Assembly (NCBI GenBank): GCA_013298775.1
Contig: JAAFIV010000009.1
Location: 62,001 to 126,000 of the forward strand
Source: Ignavibacteria bacterium
Lineage (GTDB): Bacteria > Bacteroidota > Ignavibacteria > Kapaibacteriales > UBA4661
Length of the DNA stretch: 64,000 nt
Direction: 5' to 3'
Shown here piece after piece: positions 34,319 to 43,614 of this stretch (within the stretch, counting starts at the first letter, position 1; each line of letters starts with the position of its first letter). The notes below the pieces were generated by a model. It did not search any database. It saw only the letters and a program-made list of their open reading frames with translations, and was not told the DNA's origin. The position numbers were made by a program, and so were the translations under genes.

Positions 34319-35350
34319 TTACTCATGCCGCGAATCCAGCTTATCCTTGTACCACGCATACATCCGCGTAATGCCTTCTTCCAAGCCGATGCGTGGTACA
34401 AATCCCGTGAGTGCCTTGATTTTACTCGTGTCTGGGCTACGACGGGCGGGTGAGCCGGGCGTGTCGGGAAGTTCATTCAGTGAAATCGTTTTGCCCATCA
34501 CCTGCGCAACAGTTTTTACCAAATCGCGGATGGAAATTTCCTGTTCGGAATTGCCGATGTTGATGATTTCGCCTTGTGTTGCGGCGTGTTCCGTTACGAG
34601 AATGGTAGATTTTACTGCATCATCAATGTAGCAAAAAGCGCGTGTGTGCGTGGGCGAAGCAACGTCAATAACTGCATTTTCACTTGCTGCACTTTTGTCT
34701 CGAATTTTCAAGAACATTTCTGGTAACACGTGTAAATATCCCATGCGTGGACCATAGACGTTGTGAAAGCGCACTACGGTAAAAGGGATATTGTATAAGC
34801 GTCCGTAGTTGAAGCAAATGGATTCACCGTACATTTTACTCAGCATATAGGTTGTGCGCGGCGAAGTGATGTCGTCCAGCGTCAGATGCTCGGTTTCAGG
34901 CGTGGGAACAGTGATGCCAAAATGCTTCAGCGTACCAGCGTAAATCTCGCTTGTGCTGGAGAAAAGAATGCGCTTCAAGTTCGGTAATTGTTTGGCGTAT
35001 TCAAACAAATACAAGGTGGAAATGGCGTTCACAAACAAGACTTTATCAGGCTTTTCCATGACATTGCGCACACCAATCACTGCTGCTAAGTGGTAAATGT
35101 AGTCAAAGTTTTTTGGCAAGGTCGCGAAGAATGCAGCATCGGTAACGTCGCCTTGAATAAACTGAACGTTTGGGCGGTCAAGAACCTCCTGCAAGTCAGC
35201 ATCCACGCGCCCGCGAGCGAAATTATCAACAAGCGTAATCGTGTTGTTTGGATGTTCCGAAAGTGTGCGTGTAATGGCGTGTCCGATGAACCCCGCGCCG
35301 CCAGTGATGAGGATGTGTGTTTGAACGTTTGACAAAGGAATCTCCTTCAT
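34319..35350 (-). CDS. NAD-dependent epimerase/dehydratase (nucleotide-sugar type)
   Basis: An extended short-chain dehydrogenase acting on a nucleotide sugar. Seen: ILITGGAGFIGHAITRTL (cofactor glycine motif), DVTD near residue 70, ILFSSTSEIYAG (catalytic Ser/Thr), TTYMLSKMYGES (Tyr-X3-Lys), RFHNVYGPRMG, and INIGNSEQEISIRDLVK near the C-terminus. About 343 residues, normal. Start ATG 35350; an upstream in-frame extension is Lys-rich and overlaps the Uma2 gene. Candidates are UDP-glucuronate decarboxylase or UDP-glucose/GDP-mannose epimerase; the substrate cannot be decided. It could supply sugars for polysaccharide export (see SLBB protein). Confidence 0.88.
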   Translation of the reverse strand: MKEIPLSNVQTHILITGGAGFIGHAITRTLSEHPNNTITLVDNFARGRVDADLQEVLDRPNVQFIQGDVTDAAFFATLPKNFDYIYHLAAVIGVRNVMEKPDKVLFVNAISTLYLFEYAKQLPNLKRILFSSTSEIYAGTLKHFGITVPTPETEHLTLDDITSPRTTYMLSKMYGESICFNYGRLYNIPFTVVRFHNVYGPRMGYLHVLPEMFLKIRDKSAASENAVIDVASPTHTRAFCYIDDAVKSTILVTEHAATQGEIINIGNSEQEISIRDLVKTVAQVMGKTISLNELPDTPGSPARRSPDTSKIKALTGFVPRIGLEEGITRMYAWYKDKLDSRHE

Positions 35351-35390
35351 GGAATTTTCTTGTGAATTTTTTTTAATTTTTTTGTGAATT

Positions 35391-35984
35391 TTATGAATGA
35401 TACATTTCTGTAAGGCGCACAGTTGCTTGCACGGAGGCAAATTCAACAACGCCATTTTCGCTTTCAATCAGTTCCCAGCGTCCATGTGCATTCTTGCGGA
35501 AAAGTTGTACAAAAGGCTGCTCTGGCTCGAAGTATGCAATCTCTTCTAAGGACGGAATGCTGCGGTAATATTCAAATTTGCGTGTCAAATCAAAATCTGC
35601 TGTCGAAGGCGAGAGAATTTCAATGATGACGGTTGGATTCAGCAATTCTCGCTTTCCAGCGTCGTTGTAGGCGGCTTCACCGCGTACGATAGTTACATCG
35701 GGATAAACGTAGCGATTGTAAGTGGGAATCATTATTTTGAGATTGCTTCCAAACACTCTCGCTGTTCCTCGCACTTGCGTCAAAAGCGCAGAAGCAAGAG
35801 CAATGCTGAGTTCTTCGTGGTATCCAGTATTTCTGGGCATAGCAATAATATCTCCATTGTGAAATTCGTGGCGTTCTTCGCTTGCATTCTCAAATGCCAA
35901 ATACTCTTCCACAGTCGCGCCTGTGCGCACGATGCGAGCTTCTTCCTCAAAAACCGCTTCAATGCTTGTGTTTGGTAGTGTCAT
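35391..35984 (-). CDS. Uma2 family protein (DUF820, PD-(D/E)XK nuclease fold)
   Basis: A 197-residue protein of the Uma2 family, whose members have a restriction-endonuclease-like fold and unknown role. Active-site pattern: YPDVTIVRGE (Asp), PTVIIEILSPSTADFD (Glu and following residues) and KFEYYRSIPSLEEIAYFEP. Helix 1 region TVEEYLAFENASEERHEFHN (cut) with a conserved Glu is also typical. These genes are often present in many copies and spread between strains. It lies 40 bases upstream of the epimerase start on the same strand. Confidence 0.9.
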   Translation of the reverse strand: MTLPNTSIEAVFEEEARIVRTGATVEEYLAFENASEERHEFHNGDIIAMPRNTGYHEELSIALASALLTQVRGTARVFGSNLKIMIPTYNRYVYPDVTIVRGEAAYNDAGKRELLNPTVIIEILSPSTADFDLTRKFEYYRSIPSLEEIAYFEPEQPFVQLFRKNAHGRWELIESENGVVEFASVQATVRLTEMYHS

Positions 35985-36023
35985 TGTGTTTCTCCTTTAT
36001 GAAGATAATTTCTCTGCAATATA

Positions 36024-37439
36024 CTACTTCGAGCCAGTTTTCATGCCGCGTTGCAGCTTCTCCAAATATGTGTTCAATTCGCGCAGTTGGTCGGCGAGGT
36101 GCAGGCGGATAAGCTGTACCTGATTACCATTCACCTGCGCTATACTGCTGTCGCTGCCAGACTGCGTGTTTTGCTCAAGTATGTACAAATCGTTTGCCGA
36201 ACTCATAATGCCGTCCACCATTGCTCGTGCATTGCCGTCCTTCAGTTTGCGCAATTCTTCCTGCAACACCTGCGCGACGCATCCCACCTGAATCTGGCTT
36301 GGGCGCATCATTTCAAGGCGTTGTTTGTTGCAATCAAAGGGCGAGAGCATTCCTGGAGGTGCTTGATAGTTAATGCCAGTAATGGGACTAAAATTGCCCG
36401 ATTGTGCAAGCGGATTCGCCACCAAGCCCTGCACGCGGTTCAGTAAGCGGCGCGAATCGGTAACGGCAATTTCTACCGGCGAGCGACCCGCCGTAACCGT
36501 AACGGTGGGCATTGTGTAACGACGCAGCGAATCAAGGTTAGGAATGTCGTCGCAGTATTTGTCCAGAAGCTCGTTTGCGGCGGGATATTTGAGTTCTTTT
36601 GCCTCCGAAACATCAATGCAGCCGTCTTGATTGCGTCCACCGAGCATCTTCGCATAGCCGCGCAAATAGTAGCTTTCGCCGCTTTGGTCGTTCAAGCGCA
36701 GGGCAGCATCAAGGTCGAAAATAGCTTCGGCAAATTTGCGGCGTTGCAAATGCAGACTGCCACGATAAAACCACGCATCGAAAAGCTGCCCACGCAAGCT
36801 ACTATCGGATGTTCCGAGCTTAATTGCCGTTGTGAAATCCGCCATTGCAGCATCGGTTTGTTTCAATTTCATTGCGCAAAACCCGCGCTGCGTGAGCGCG
36901 AGAATGTTATCAATATTGCCCACACGCAAGCATTCACCGTAGTCGCGGCGTGCTTCGTCGAATTTTTGCTGTGCTTGAAACAAATTTCCACGTGCAAAAT
37001 ATGCCGATGGATTCAAGGAATCAATCGCCAGAACCCGCGTCCAATCTGCGATTGCGCCTGTTGGATTATTTTGCTGTTCGGCACGAAGTTGTGCGCGGCT
37101 TTGCAGTGCGTACACGTTGGCGGGCTGCAAGGCAATGATGTTGTCGAAGTCTTTCGCGGCTTCATCGAACTTGTACAACTGTGCGTGCAAGCTGGCGCGG
37201 ACGTTGTAGAGCGTTACGTTTGCCGTATCGCGCAGAATCATTATGCTGACTTCTTCCAACGCACCGCGAAAGTCCAGCTTACTAATTTTCGGCGTAACGC
37301 GCTTTTGTAATTCTTCTTCCGTCGGGCTGAGGCGAACAGGCTTTGCCGCCTGATTTGCTGAGGCTTTTGGAGATTGTTGGGCAAATGCAGATTGCCCGAA
37401 AACACAGAACCATGCTGCAAGGAACAGACAAGACTTCAT
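36024..37439 (-). CDS. Secreted tetratricopeptide-repeat protein
   Basis: A 471-residue protein with a signal peptide (MKSCLFLAAWFCVFGQSAFA, cleavage before QQSP). Residues 55-290 hold about six TPR units (YKFDEAAKDFDNIIALQPAN, AIADWTRVLAIDSLNPSAYF, KFAEAIFDLDAALRLNDQSG). The C-terminal 180 residues have no recognised domain; they include a Gln-rich helical end (QVQLIRLHLADQLRELNTYL) that could form a coiled coil. A periplasmic scaffold role is probable. It lies alone between the Uma2 gene and a palindromic element. Confidence 0.82.
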   Translation of the reverse strand: MKSCLFLAAWFCVFGQSAFAQQSPKASANQAAKPVRLSPTEEELQKRVTPKISKLDFRGALEEVSIMILRDTANVTLYNVRASLHAQLYKFDEAAKDFDNIIALQPANVYALQSRAQLRAEQQNNPTGAIADWTRVLAIDSLNPSAYFARGNLFQAQQKFDEARRDYGECLRVGNIDNILALTQRGFCAMKLKQTDAAMADFTTAIKLGTSDSSLRGQLFDAWFYRGSLHLQRRKFAEAIFDLDAALRLNDQSGESYYLRGYAKMLGGRNQDGCIDVSEAKELKYPAANELLDKYCDDIPNLDSLRRYTMPTVTVTAGRSPVEIAVTDSRRLLNRVQGLVANPLAQSGNFSPITGINYQAPPGMLSPFDCNKQRLEMMRPSQIQVGCVAQVLQEELRKLKDGNARAMVDGIMSSANDLYILEQNTQSGSDSSIAQVNGNQVQLIRLHLADQLRELNTYLEKLQRGMKTGSK

Positions 37440-37478
37440 GGTAATTGATAGGATTGTTGAGAGTTTTTAGCTACTAAA

Positions 37479-37639
37479 TACATGATTCTTGAAAGAAGCA
37501 ACGATTATTGGAACGCGGATGAAGTCTAGACTATAAGGATGTTGAGGACTTTTCTCCGTCCTGAACATCCTCTAAGTCCTCAAATCTGCGTTCCTTCCTC
37601 ACAACGTTCATTTTCACTGCATAATGTAAGAATCATGTA
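37479..37639. mobile_element. 161-bp palindromic element with TACATGATTCTT ends
   Basis: Perfect 12-bp terminal inverted repeats, TACATGATTCTT (37479-37490) and AAGAATCATGTA (37628-37639). CTAAA flanks both ends directly (37474-37478, 37640-37644), a likely 5-bp target duplication. An inner stem starts with GGAACGCGGAT (37510) and ends ATCTGCGTTCC (37594), with a further GGATGTT/AACATCC pair. Confidence 0.72.
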
Positions 37640-37661
37640 CTAAAATCTACGTGAATTCAAT

Positions 37662-38138
37662 CTACAATGCTTTCAACGAATCCAGCAAGGAAGCCATTTC
37701 TATCGCAACGGTGGCTGCCTCGAAGCCTTTATTGCCGGCTTTCGAGCCAGCACGCTCGATTGCTTGCTCAATCGTATCGGTCGTCAGAACGCCAAAAACG
37801 CAGGGAATACCAGCATCCAAGCCAACTTGCGCCACACCTTTGGTTACTTCCGATGCGACATAGTCGAAATGCGGCGTAGAGCCACGAATGACCGCACCAA
37901 GCGCAATCACGGCATCGAACTTGCCACTTTTCGCCATTTTCTGTACCACGAGCGGAATCTCGAAACTGCCCGGACAATACGCAATTGTAACGCGCTCATC
38001 CTTGACGTTATGCCGCTTCAGCGCGTCCAATGCGCCTTCGACGAGCTTGCCAACAACAAAATTGTTCCACCGCGAGACCACGATGCCAAAGGATTTTCCT
38101 TCGGCGGAGAAGACACCTTCTATGATATTGATTGCCAT
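37662..38138 (-). CDS. ribH: 6,7-dimethyl-8-ribityllumazine synthase
   Basis: Penultimate step of riboflavin synthesis; forms the lumazine from a pyrimidine and a four-carbon phosphate. Seen: [34 protein letters not shown] (substrate loop), [20 protein letters not shown] with the catalytic His of HFDYV, and [20 protein letters not shown] followed by KAGNKG. Length of 158 residues is normal. The stop of the PHP gene upstream is 16 bases from this start, so they are probably one operon. Other rib genes are not in the window. Confidence 0.96.
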   Translation of the reverse strand: MAINIIEGVFSAEGKSFGIVVSRWNNFVVGKLVEGALDALKRHNVKDERVTIAYCPGSFEIPLVVQKMAKSGKFDAVIALGAVIRGSTPHFDYVASEVTKGVAQVGLDAGIPCVFGVLTTDTIEQAIERAGSKAGNKGFEAATVAIEMASLLDSLKAL

Positions 38139-38154
38139 TTTTGTATGTGAAAGA

Positions 38155-39165
38155 TTATGAAGAAAACTGTTGTGCGAAAAATGTTTTGAAGCGCGTCAGC
38201 GAATCCGCGACCGAATGCTGCACGGAATCGGTGAAAGAATGCAGCGCGTCGAAGGCTTGGAAGCCGCTTCCATGCTTGCTTTTTGCTTGCTCTTTGTATT
38301 CTGCGGAACGTTCTTGCAACGTCGCGTAAAAACGCTCGAAATCGCTTTGCACTAAGCCGAAACGTCCTAAATTACTGTCGTCGCGTTTGCTGCCGCCGTG
38401 ATAGTCGGAGCCGCCAGAAGCGAGCATTTGCCGAGTGTCGGTGAAATATTGGTAGTATTGCGCCAGCATACCGTCGTGTGCGGGATGATGCACCTCAACG
38501 CCGTCCAAGCCGCAGGAAATCAGCTCTTCCAACTGCTCTGCGCTCACCACCTGCCCTGGATGCGCCAGCACCGCCACACCGCCTGCGTGGTGAATGAGTT
38601 CAATTGCCTTTGCTGCTGGAAACGTCCATTTTGCCACGGCTGCGGGCGCGTCGTCGGCGAGATACTTGTCGAAGGCTTGCCGCACGGTGCGCACAATACC
38701 TGCATTGCGCAGTGCGATTGCGATGTGATGCCGTCCAATTACGCCATTGCCACTTATTGCGCGAACTTCTTCCAGTGTGAGCTTTTTACCAAGTTCTGCC
38801 AAGCGAGCAAGAATGCGCTCTGCACGGCGTTGGCGTTCTTTCTCGCTGCGCACGCAATAGTGCAGAAGGGCAGCATTTTTTTCATCAACATTGTAGCCCA
38901 AAATATGCACTTCGCGCTCGGTAGCTTGTGTTGAACCCTGTATCGTCATGGACGCGCTAATCTCAATACCGCTTAGAAAGACCATTCCACGCGCTTCCGC
39001 CGCTTTTCGCGCTTCTGCCACGCCCGCAACCGTATCGTGGTCGCTGACAGCAATCGCCTTCAACGCCCGCTCAAATGCTCGCTGTACCAGCATTGTTGGC
39101 GTGTGTGCGCCGTCGGATGCGGTTGTGTGGGAATGAAGGTCGGCAAAAATAGTTCCGCGTTGCAT
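38155..39165 (-). CDS. PHP-domain phosphoesterase (RNase AM / nucleoside bisphosphatase type)
   Basis: A metal-dependent phosphoesterase of the COG0613 group, whose members release phosphate or nucleotides from short RNAs or nucleoside bisphosphates. Metal-binding signatures: [41 protein letters not shown] and SGGSDYHGG. The insertion with [11 protein letters not shown] is also typical. ATG 39165 ([11 protein letters not shown]) is placed four residues before the first metal ligand; an upstream extension is unlikely. 336 residues, somewhat longer than usual, from a polar C-terminal tail of about 40 residues. It is followed by ribH after 16 bases. Confidence 0.9.
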   Translation of the reverse strand: MQRGTIFADLHSHTTASDGAHTPTMLVQRAFERALKAIAVSDHDTVAGVAEARKAAEARGMVFLSGIEISASMTIQGSTQATEREVHILGYNVDEKNAALLHYCVRSEKERQRRAERILARLAELGKKLTLEEVRAISGNGVIGRHHIAIALRNAGIVRTVRQAFDKYLADDAPAAVAKWTFPAAKAIELIHHAGGVAVLAHPGQVVSAEQLEELISCGLDGVEVHHPAHDGMLAQYYQYFTDTRQMLASGGSDYHGGSKRDDSNLGRFGLVQSDFERFYATLQERSAEYKEQAKSKHGSGFQAFDALHSFTDSVQHSVADSLTRFKTFFAQQFSS

Positions 39166-39289
39166 GAAAAAGGGGACAGTGAAAAGGAAAAAGCGATACA
39201 AACGAGGATGCAAACTACGGAAATATTCGCAAACAATCGTGCCGATTTGCCTACATTTTTCGCGCTTTCTGCCATTGCAACCAAACACA

Positions 39290-39318
39290 AACGCCCGCCA
39301 CTGCACACAAGCAATGAC
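39290..39318. repeat. 29-bp direct repeat, left copy (flanks outer-membrane gene)
   Basis: AACGCCCGCCACTGCACACA then AGCAATGAC is identical to 40189-40217 on the same strand. At the other site it forms a complete terminator; here the right stem is degenerate (CAGGCATTTT). Confidence 0.8.
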
Positions 39319-39355
39319 AGGCATTTTGGGTCATATTTACCTAAAAAACATATCT

Positions 39356-40045
39356 TCAAAAACGCACACCAACAAAAACATTCGCCGTCGCTGCGCCAGA
39401 AGTAAAGATACGAGGAATACCGTTTGTCAGCCCCAAAAAGAACAGGTAACCTTTCACACGTAGCCCCATATCCACAACATTCGAGAGAGGGAAGATATAA
39501 TCTGCGGTTAGATGCGTTCCCAAAATCCATGAGGTGCTGTATTCATAAAACGATGGTGGATACATGCGCAACAAGGAATCAAGCGGCATCCAACCTATAC
39601 TTCCTTGATGGGTTTCTGCGCTACCAAATGTACCGTATTGAAGTGTTCCGCCTAGACCAAAACGAAAGCCGTGTGGCGTGCCAGAAGGTGTCCAAAGCAA
39701 GGAAATATCAAGGTTTGTCAGATTCCAAAAAATCATTCGATAGTAATTGGGACTGACAATGGTGTGCGTCAAATCAACGCTTTGGAAGGAAGAATTTCCG
39801 CCATTGAAGAGAGAAATTTCTGCTTCAAGATTTTGTGCAATCGCGCGGGAATACATCGCCGACCATACAGGAAAGCCAATACGCCCCATAAACGTCCCGT
39901 AGCCCGCACCAACGCTTAGGCGATTCCGAAGCAGCGAGGTTTCTTCTTGCGTTGGTGGCGATTGCGCAAGGGCGAAATAATGAGGGAAAAAGAATATCGT
40001 ACCAGAGGTAGCGATGAAGAGTGTGCGAATCAGGAAAGAACGCAT
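39356..40045 (-). CDS. Probable outer-membrane beta-barrel protein, unknown function
   Basis: A 229-residue protein with a signal peptide (hydrophobic to residue 25, ALAQ-SPPT). The mature chain shows alternating hydrophobic strands with many aromatic and Gly residues (LSVGAGYGTFMGRIGFPVW, FRFGLGGTLQYGTFG) and ends in VFVGVRF, the terminal Phe expected of a barrel inserted by BamA. I do not recognise the family. Direct 29-bp repeats flank the gene, so it could have been duplicated or moved as a unit. Confidence 0.65.
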   Translation of the reverse strand: MRSFLIRTLFIATSGTIFFFPHYFALAQSPPTQEETSLLRNRLSVGAGYGTFMGRIGFPVWSAMYSRAIAQNLEAEISLFNGGNSSFQSVDLTHTIVSPNYYRMIFWNLTNLDISLLWTPSGTPHGFRFGLGGTLQYGTFGSAETHQGSIGWMPLDSLLRMYPPSFYEYSTSWILGTHLTADYIFPLSNVVDMGLRVKGYLFFLGLTNGIPRIFTSGAATANVFVGVRF

Positions 40046-40186
40046 AAAAACAGGGAAAAAGTGAGGAAAACAGAGGAATTGACAATGATATTGTATTGCT
40101 CAATGGCAGTATTTGTATGCTTTTCAGCGCATAGCAGAATGCAAGCAATAGACAGAAGAGCGCACAAGCGGGGAAAAGTTACACAA

Positions 40187-40226
40187 AAAACGCCCGCCAC
40201 TGCACACAAGCAATGACGGGCGTTTT
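40187..40226 (-). terminator. Terminator after the large Asp-box gene region
   Basis: AAAACGCCCG pairs with CGGGCGTTTT around a 20-base loop (40187-40196, 40217-40226). The minus strand has an A/T-rich run after it, so it fits as terminator for the Asp-box gene that ends at 40247. Confidence 0.75.
40189..40217. repeat. 29-bp direct repeat, right copy
   Basis: Identical to 39290-39318. Together the two copies bracket the outer-membrane protein gene at a distance of about 900 bp. Confidence 0.8.
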
Positions 40227-40246
40227 ACGTTTATTGACAACAGTTT

Positions 40247-43200
40247 TTACTCCTGCGGCAAAGCAAAAAATTCATCCCGCGTCATCATCGGAACGGTGGG
40301 CAAACCCTTTGCTTTCAAAATCTCGTTCGCACTTGGCAATTCCTTGCCTGTGAGCTTTTCCCACGTCGTTACTGCCGCACCAACTTCTTTTTCCATCATG
40401 GCAATCTGCTCGGCGTGTTGCTTGGAAGGCGCACTGCCGCTAATCAGCACCAAACCGTAGGTTTCAAGCAACTTCTCGCGGATTTTGTTTTCCTTTACAC
40501 CCACATAAAAACCTTCGCCCGCCACAAGTGTTTTGTAGAAATCAGCAAATTGCTTGTGTGAGGCTTCGATGCTCTTTTTCGTGGCATCGTCGGTTGCAGC
40601 TTTTAAGCGGGTTTCCAGCGTGTCGCGGGTGCGGACTGTTGTTTCAATCACGTAGGCAAGGCGTTCCTGCAAGTCGTAGAGCGTCTTTGCCGCTTTGTAG
40701 TTGGTAACGCGCTCTGCTGCTGGGAATGGCGCAGTAGGAGCATTTTGCAGCGTGATTGTACCAGCATAATCCTTATCGCCTTTTTTCACCTTCACCGTGT
40801 ATTTGCCCTCAGGCACGACCAAACCTTGTCCGAAGCCACCAAAACCGTTTTCTGTTTCCGCGCTTTCCGATTTCGCCGACTTCGGTGGTTTTGTGCGCAT
40901 ACTCCAAAGAACGCGGTTCAAGCCCTTGCGCTTGCCGCCCGGAACGGAAGTGATAAGCTCGTTTTTGTCGTTGTAAATTTCAAGGTTGATATTGCCTGAA
41001 TTTACGCGGTCTTTGATGTAATACGTGATAACCGCGCTTTCGGTCGCATTGTCGCCATTAAACTCGTCGCTGCCTGGAAACTCTTGGAAACCAATGGCGT
41101 AGCTTTGGAAGCTCGGACGATTTGGCAAGACCGCAACGTCAGCATTCAAGAGGTCTGCGGTGATGGCGCGAAGCGGCGTAATGTCGTCAATGATGATAAC
41201 ACCGCGTCCGTGCGTTGCCAAGATAACATCGTGGTCGCGCGGGTGAATCGCAATATCGCGCACACCGACGTTTGGCAAGTTCGCCGTCATTTGCGCCCAG
41301 TTCTGACCGCCGTCCAGCGTGAGAAACAAGCCAAATTCCGTGCCGACAAAAAGCATATTTTTATTGACCAAATCCTCACGTACACAGAGAGCGTAGCCCT
41401 TTACGTCGGCGTTGGTGATGAGCGACCACGTTTTGCCGAAGTCGGTGGTTTTTGCAACGTAGGTTTTCATATCGCCCATCGTGTGTCCGTCGAGCGTAAC
41501 GTAGGCGGTGCCTTTGTCGTAGCGGCTTGGCTCAACGCTCGAGACCCACGTATTTTTCGGAACACCCGGAAGGCTTGCCGTTACGTTTGTCCATGCTTTA
41601 CCGCCATTTTGCGTTACTTGTACGTTGCCGTCGTCGGTACCAGCCCAGATGATTTTTTCATCCAAGGGAGATTCCGCCACAGCGTAGATGGTACAATGGT
41701 TTTCAGCAGAAGATTTGTCCATTGTTACGCCGCCGGATTCTTCCTGCTTTTGTTTGTTCGGGTCGTTGGTGGTGAGGTCTGGTGAGATTTTTTCCCATGA
41801 ATCGCCTCTGTCCATTGAGCGGAAAAGGAATTGCGATGCCGCATAAATCACTTTCGGATTTTTTGGGCTGGGCAAAAGTGGCGAATTCCAGTTCCAACGG
41901 TATTTCGGGTCGCCAGCTTTTTCCATTGGCTTGATTGCTTTGATGTCGCCTGTGGGCAAGTAATGACGCGCACTGTTGCCACCTTGCATCTCGAAATACA
42001 AGTAATTTTTATCAACTTTATCGCGGAAAACGTAGAAACCATCACCAAAACCAACGCTTTTCCACATACTATTCGGCATTGAGCCGCTTGAACGCGAGGG
42101 CGCAAGCCACGAACCGTTGTCCTGCAAGCCGCCCATCACATTGTACGGCATTTCCATATCGTAGCTCACGTGGTAGAACTGCGACACGGGCAAGGAGCGC
42201 ACAAACATCCATTTTCTGCCCCTGTCGAGCGAGCGATATACGCCGCCGTCGGTGCCGAGCAAAAGATTCATTGGGTTTTTCGGGTCAATCCACAGCGCGT
42301 GATGGTCGGCGTGGGTGTCGTAGCCCATTTCCTCGAAGGTTTTGCCGCCGTCATTGGAAATATTCACAAACAAGCCCGGACGGTAAACGCGGTTTTCATC
42401 AACGGGATCTACAACAAGCGTAGCGAAATAGAACGGACGCAAGGTAATACGCACCTTGTCGGACATCAGTTTCCATGTTTCGCCTTTGTCATTGGAGCGA
42501 TAAATGCCGCTTGGTTTGGATTCGACCATAGCATAGACCACATCTGGGTTCGAGGGCGCAATCGCAATACAGGTGCGTCCAATCAAGCCTGCGGGCAAGC
42601 CGTTCGACGCGCCCAGCTTTTTCCATGTTTTGCCGCCGTCGGTGGATTTGTGGAAGCCGCTTGCTTCGCCGCCCGATGAGAATTCCCAGCCTTTGCGGCG
42701 GAATGTCCACATCGAAGCGTAAATGATGTTCGGGTTCGAGGGGTCAATCACGACATCTGCGCAGCCCGTTTTTGCGTCGGCATAGAGAATCTTTTCCCAT
42801 GTTTTGCCGCCGTCAGTGGTTTTGTACAAGCCTCTGTCTTCGCTATCCGACCAGAGTGCGCCTAAGCCCGCAACGTAGATGATGTTCGCGTTGGTGGAAT
42901 GAATCGCAATTTTCGCAATACGCTCAACTTTGTCCAAGCCCATTTTTTGCCAGTTGTCGCCGCCGTCGGTGGTTTTGTAAATGCCGTCGCCGACCGACAC
43001 GCTGTTGCGGACGTTAGTTTCGCCCGTTCCAACCCAGACGGTTTCGCCTTTCGAGCTGTGGTCAATCGCCACTGCGCCGATGGATTGGGTGTGTTTGTCG
43101 AAAACGGGCTTAAACGTTGTGCCGTTGTCGAGCGATTTCCACACACCGCCTGTGCCTGTGCCGACCCAAACAATGCGCTGTTCGAGAGATTTCGGATTTT

Positions 43201-43426
43201 TTTCGTCAAGTTTTTTGTCAATCACATCAATCGCGGTGATGCGCCCGCTCATGGCGGCGGGACCGATTTGGCGAGCTTTCAAGTCGCCAAACATGGAGGT
43301 TGAAATTTTGATGGGCGCGGGCAAAGCCCCTGCGGGTGCTTGAGCGAATGCTGGGGCAAATGCCAGAAACGGCATAAATGCTACCACCAGAGCCATTCCG
43401 AGAAGGGAGAAACGAATGTGTTTCAT
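40247..43426 (-). CDS. Large secreted Asp-box (sortilin/BNR-type) protein
   Basis: A 1059-residue secreted protein of the VPS10/sortilin-like 'glycosyl hydrolase' type common in Bacteroidota. Start ATG 43426 gives a signal peptide (hydrophobic 5-28, ending FAQAPAG). About eleven Asp boxes are seen (TTDGGDNWQKM, STDGGKTWKKL, SNDKGETWKLM, SMDRGDSWEKI, TTDFGKTWSLI, TLDGGQNWAQM), enough for two propellers. A FlgD-like Ig segment near 820-900 (NLEIYNDKNELITSVPGGKR) and a helical C-terminal part follow. No T9SS sorting domain is seen, so export may be by Sec into the periplasm. The name hydrolase is not supported by catalytic residues. A gene for a LolA-like protein is upstream on the same strand. 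Confidence 0.87.
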   Translation of the reverse strand: MKHIRFSLLGMALVVAFMPFLAFAPAFAQAPAGALPAPIKISTSMFGDLKARQIGPAAMSGRITAIDVIDKKLDEKNPKSLEQRIVWVGTGTGGVWKSLDNGTTFKPVFDKHTQSIGAVAIDHSSKGETVWVGTGETNVRNSVSVGDGIYKTTDGGDNWQKMGLDKVERIAKIAIHSTNANIIYVAGLGALWSDSEDRGLYKTTDGGKTWEKILYADAKTGCADVVIDPSNPNIIYASMWTFRRKGWEFSSGGEASGFHKSTDGGKTWKKLGASNGLPAGLIGRTCIAIAPSNPDVVYAMVESKPSGIYRSNDKGETWKLMSDKVRITLRPFYFATLVVDPVDENRVYRPGLFVNISNDGGKTFEEMGYDTHADHHALWIDPKNPMNLLLGTDGGVYRSLDRGRKWMFVRSLPVSQFYHVSYDMEMPYNVMGGLQDNGSWLAPSRSSGSMPNSMWKSVGFGDGFYVFRDKVDKNYLYFEMQGGNSARHYLPTGDIKAIKPMEKAGDPKYRWNWNSPLLPSPKNPKVIYAASQFLFRSMDRGDSWEKISPDLTTNDPNKQKQEESGGVTMDKSSAENHCTIYAVAESPLDEKIIWAGTDDGNVQVTQNGGKAWTNVTASLPGVPKNTWVSSVEPSRYDKGTAYVTLDGHTMGDMKTYVAKTTDFGKTWSLITNADVKGYALCVREDLVNKNMLFVGTEFGLFLTLDGGQNWAQMTANLPNVGVRDIAIHPRDHDVILATHGRGVIIIDDITPLRAITADLLNADVAVLPNRPSFQSYAIGFQEFPGSDEFNGDNATESAVITYYIKDRVNSGNINLEIYNDKNELITSVPGGKRKGLNRVLWSMRTKPPKSAKSESAETENGFGGFGQGLVVPEGKYTVKVKKGDKDYAGTITLQNAPTAPFPAAERVTNYKAAKTLYDLQERLAYVIETTVRTRDTLETRLKAATDDATKKSIEASHKQFADFYKTLVAGEGFYVGVKENKIREKLLETYGLVLISGSAPSKQHAEQIAMMEKEVGAAVTTWEKLTGKELPSANEILKAKGLPTVPMMTRDEFFALPQE

Positions 43427-43559
43427 GGGAAAATGAGAAAATTGAGAGTGTAAAGGAAAAATGGTTTTTATGAACTCGGCTCTATGTGAGGGTCTCACTT
43501 CCGAGTGAGGCTCTCACTCTCTTTAGCGAAGTGCCTCACACCAGCCTCATCTTTTCGAC

Positions 43560-43596
43560 AAAAAGCCCTCTGTTCTTAATAAACAAAGGGCTTTTG
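43560..43596 (-). terminator. Terminator after the LolA-like gene
   Basis: CAAAAAGCCCTCTGTT pairs with AACAAAGGGCTTTTG around an eight-base loop, with one mismatch. It lies 19 bases past the stop of the minus-strand gene at 43615. Confidence 0.8.
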
Positions 43597-43614
43597 TGAA
43601 AAGTTCAGAGCGGC

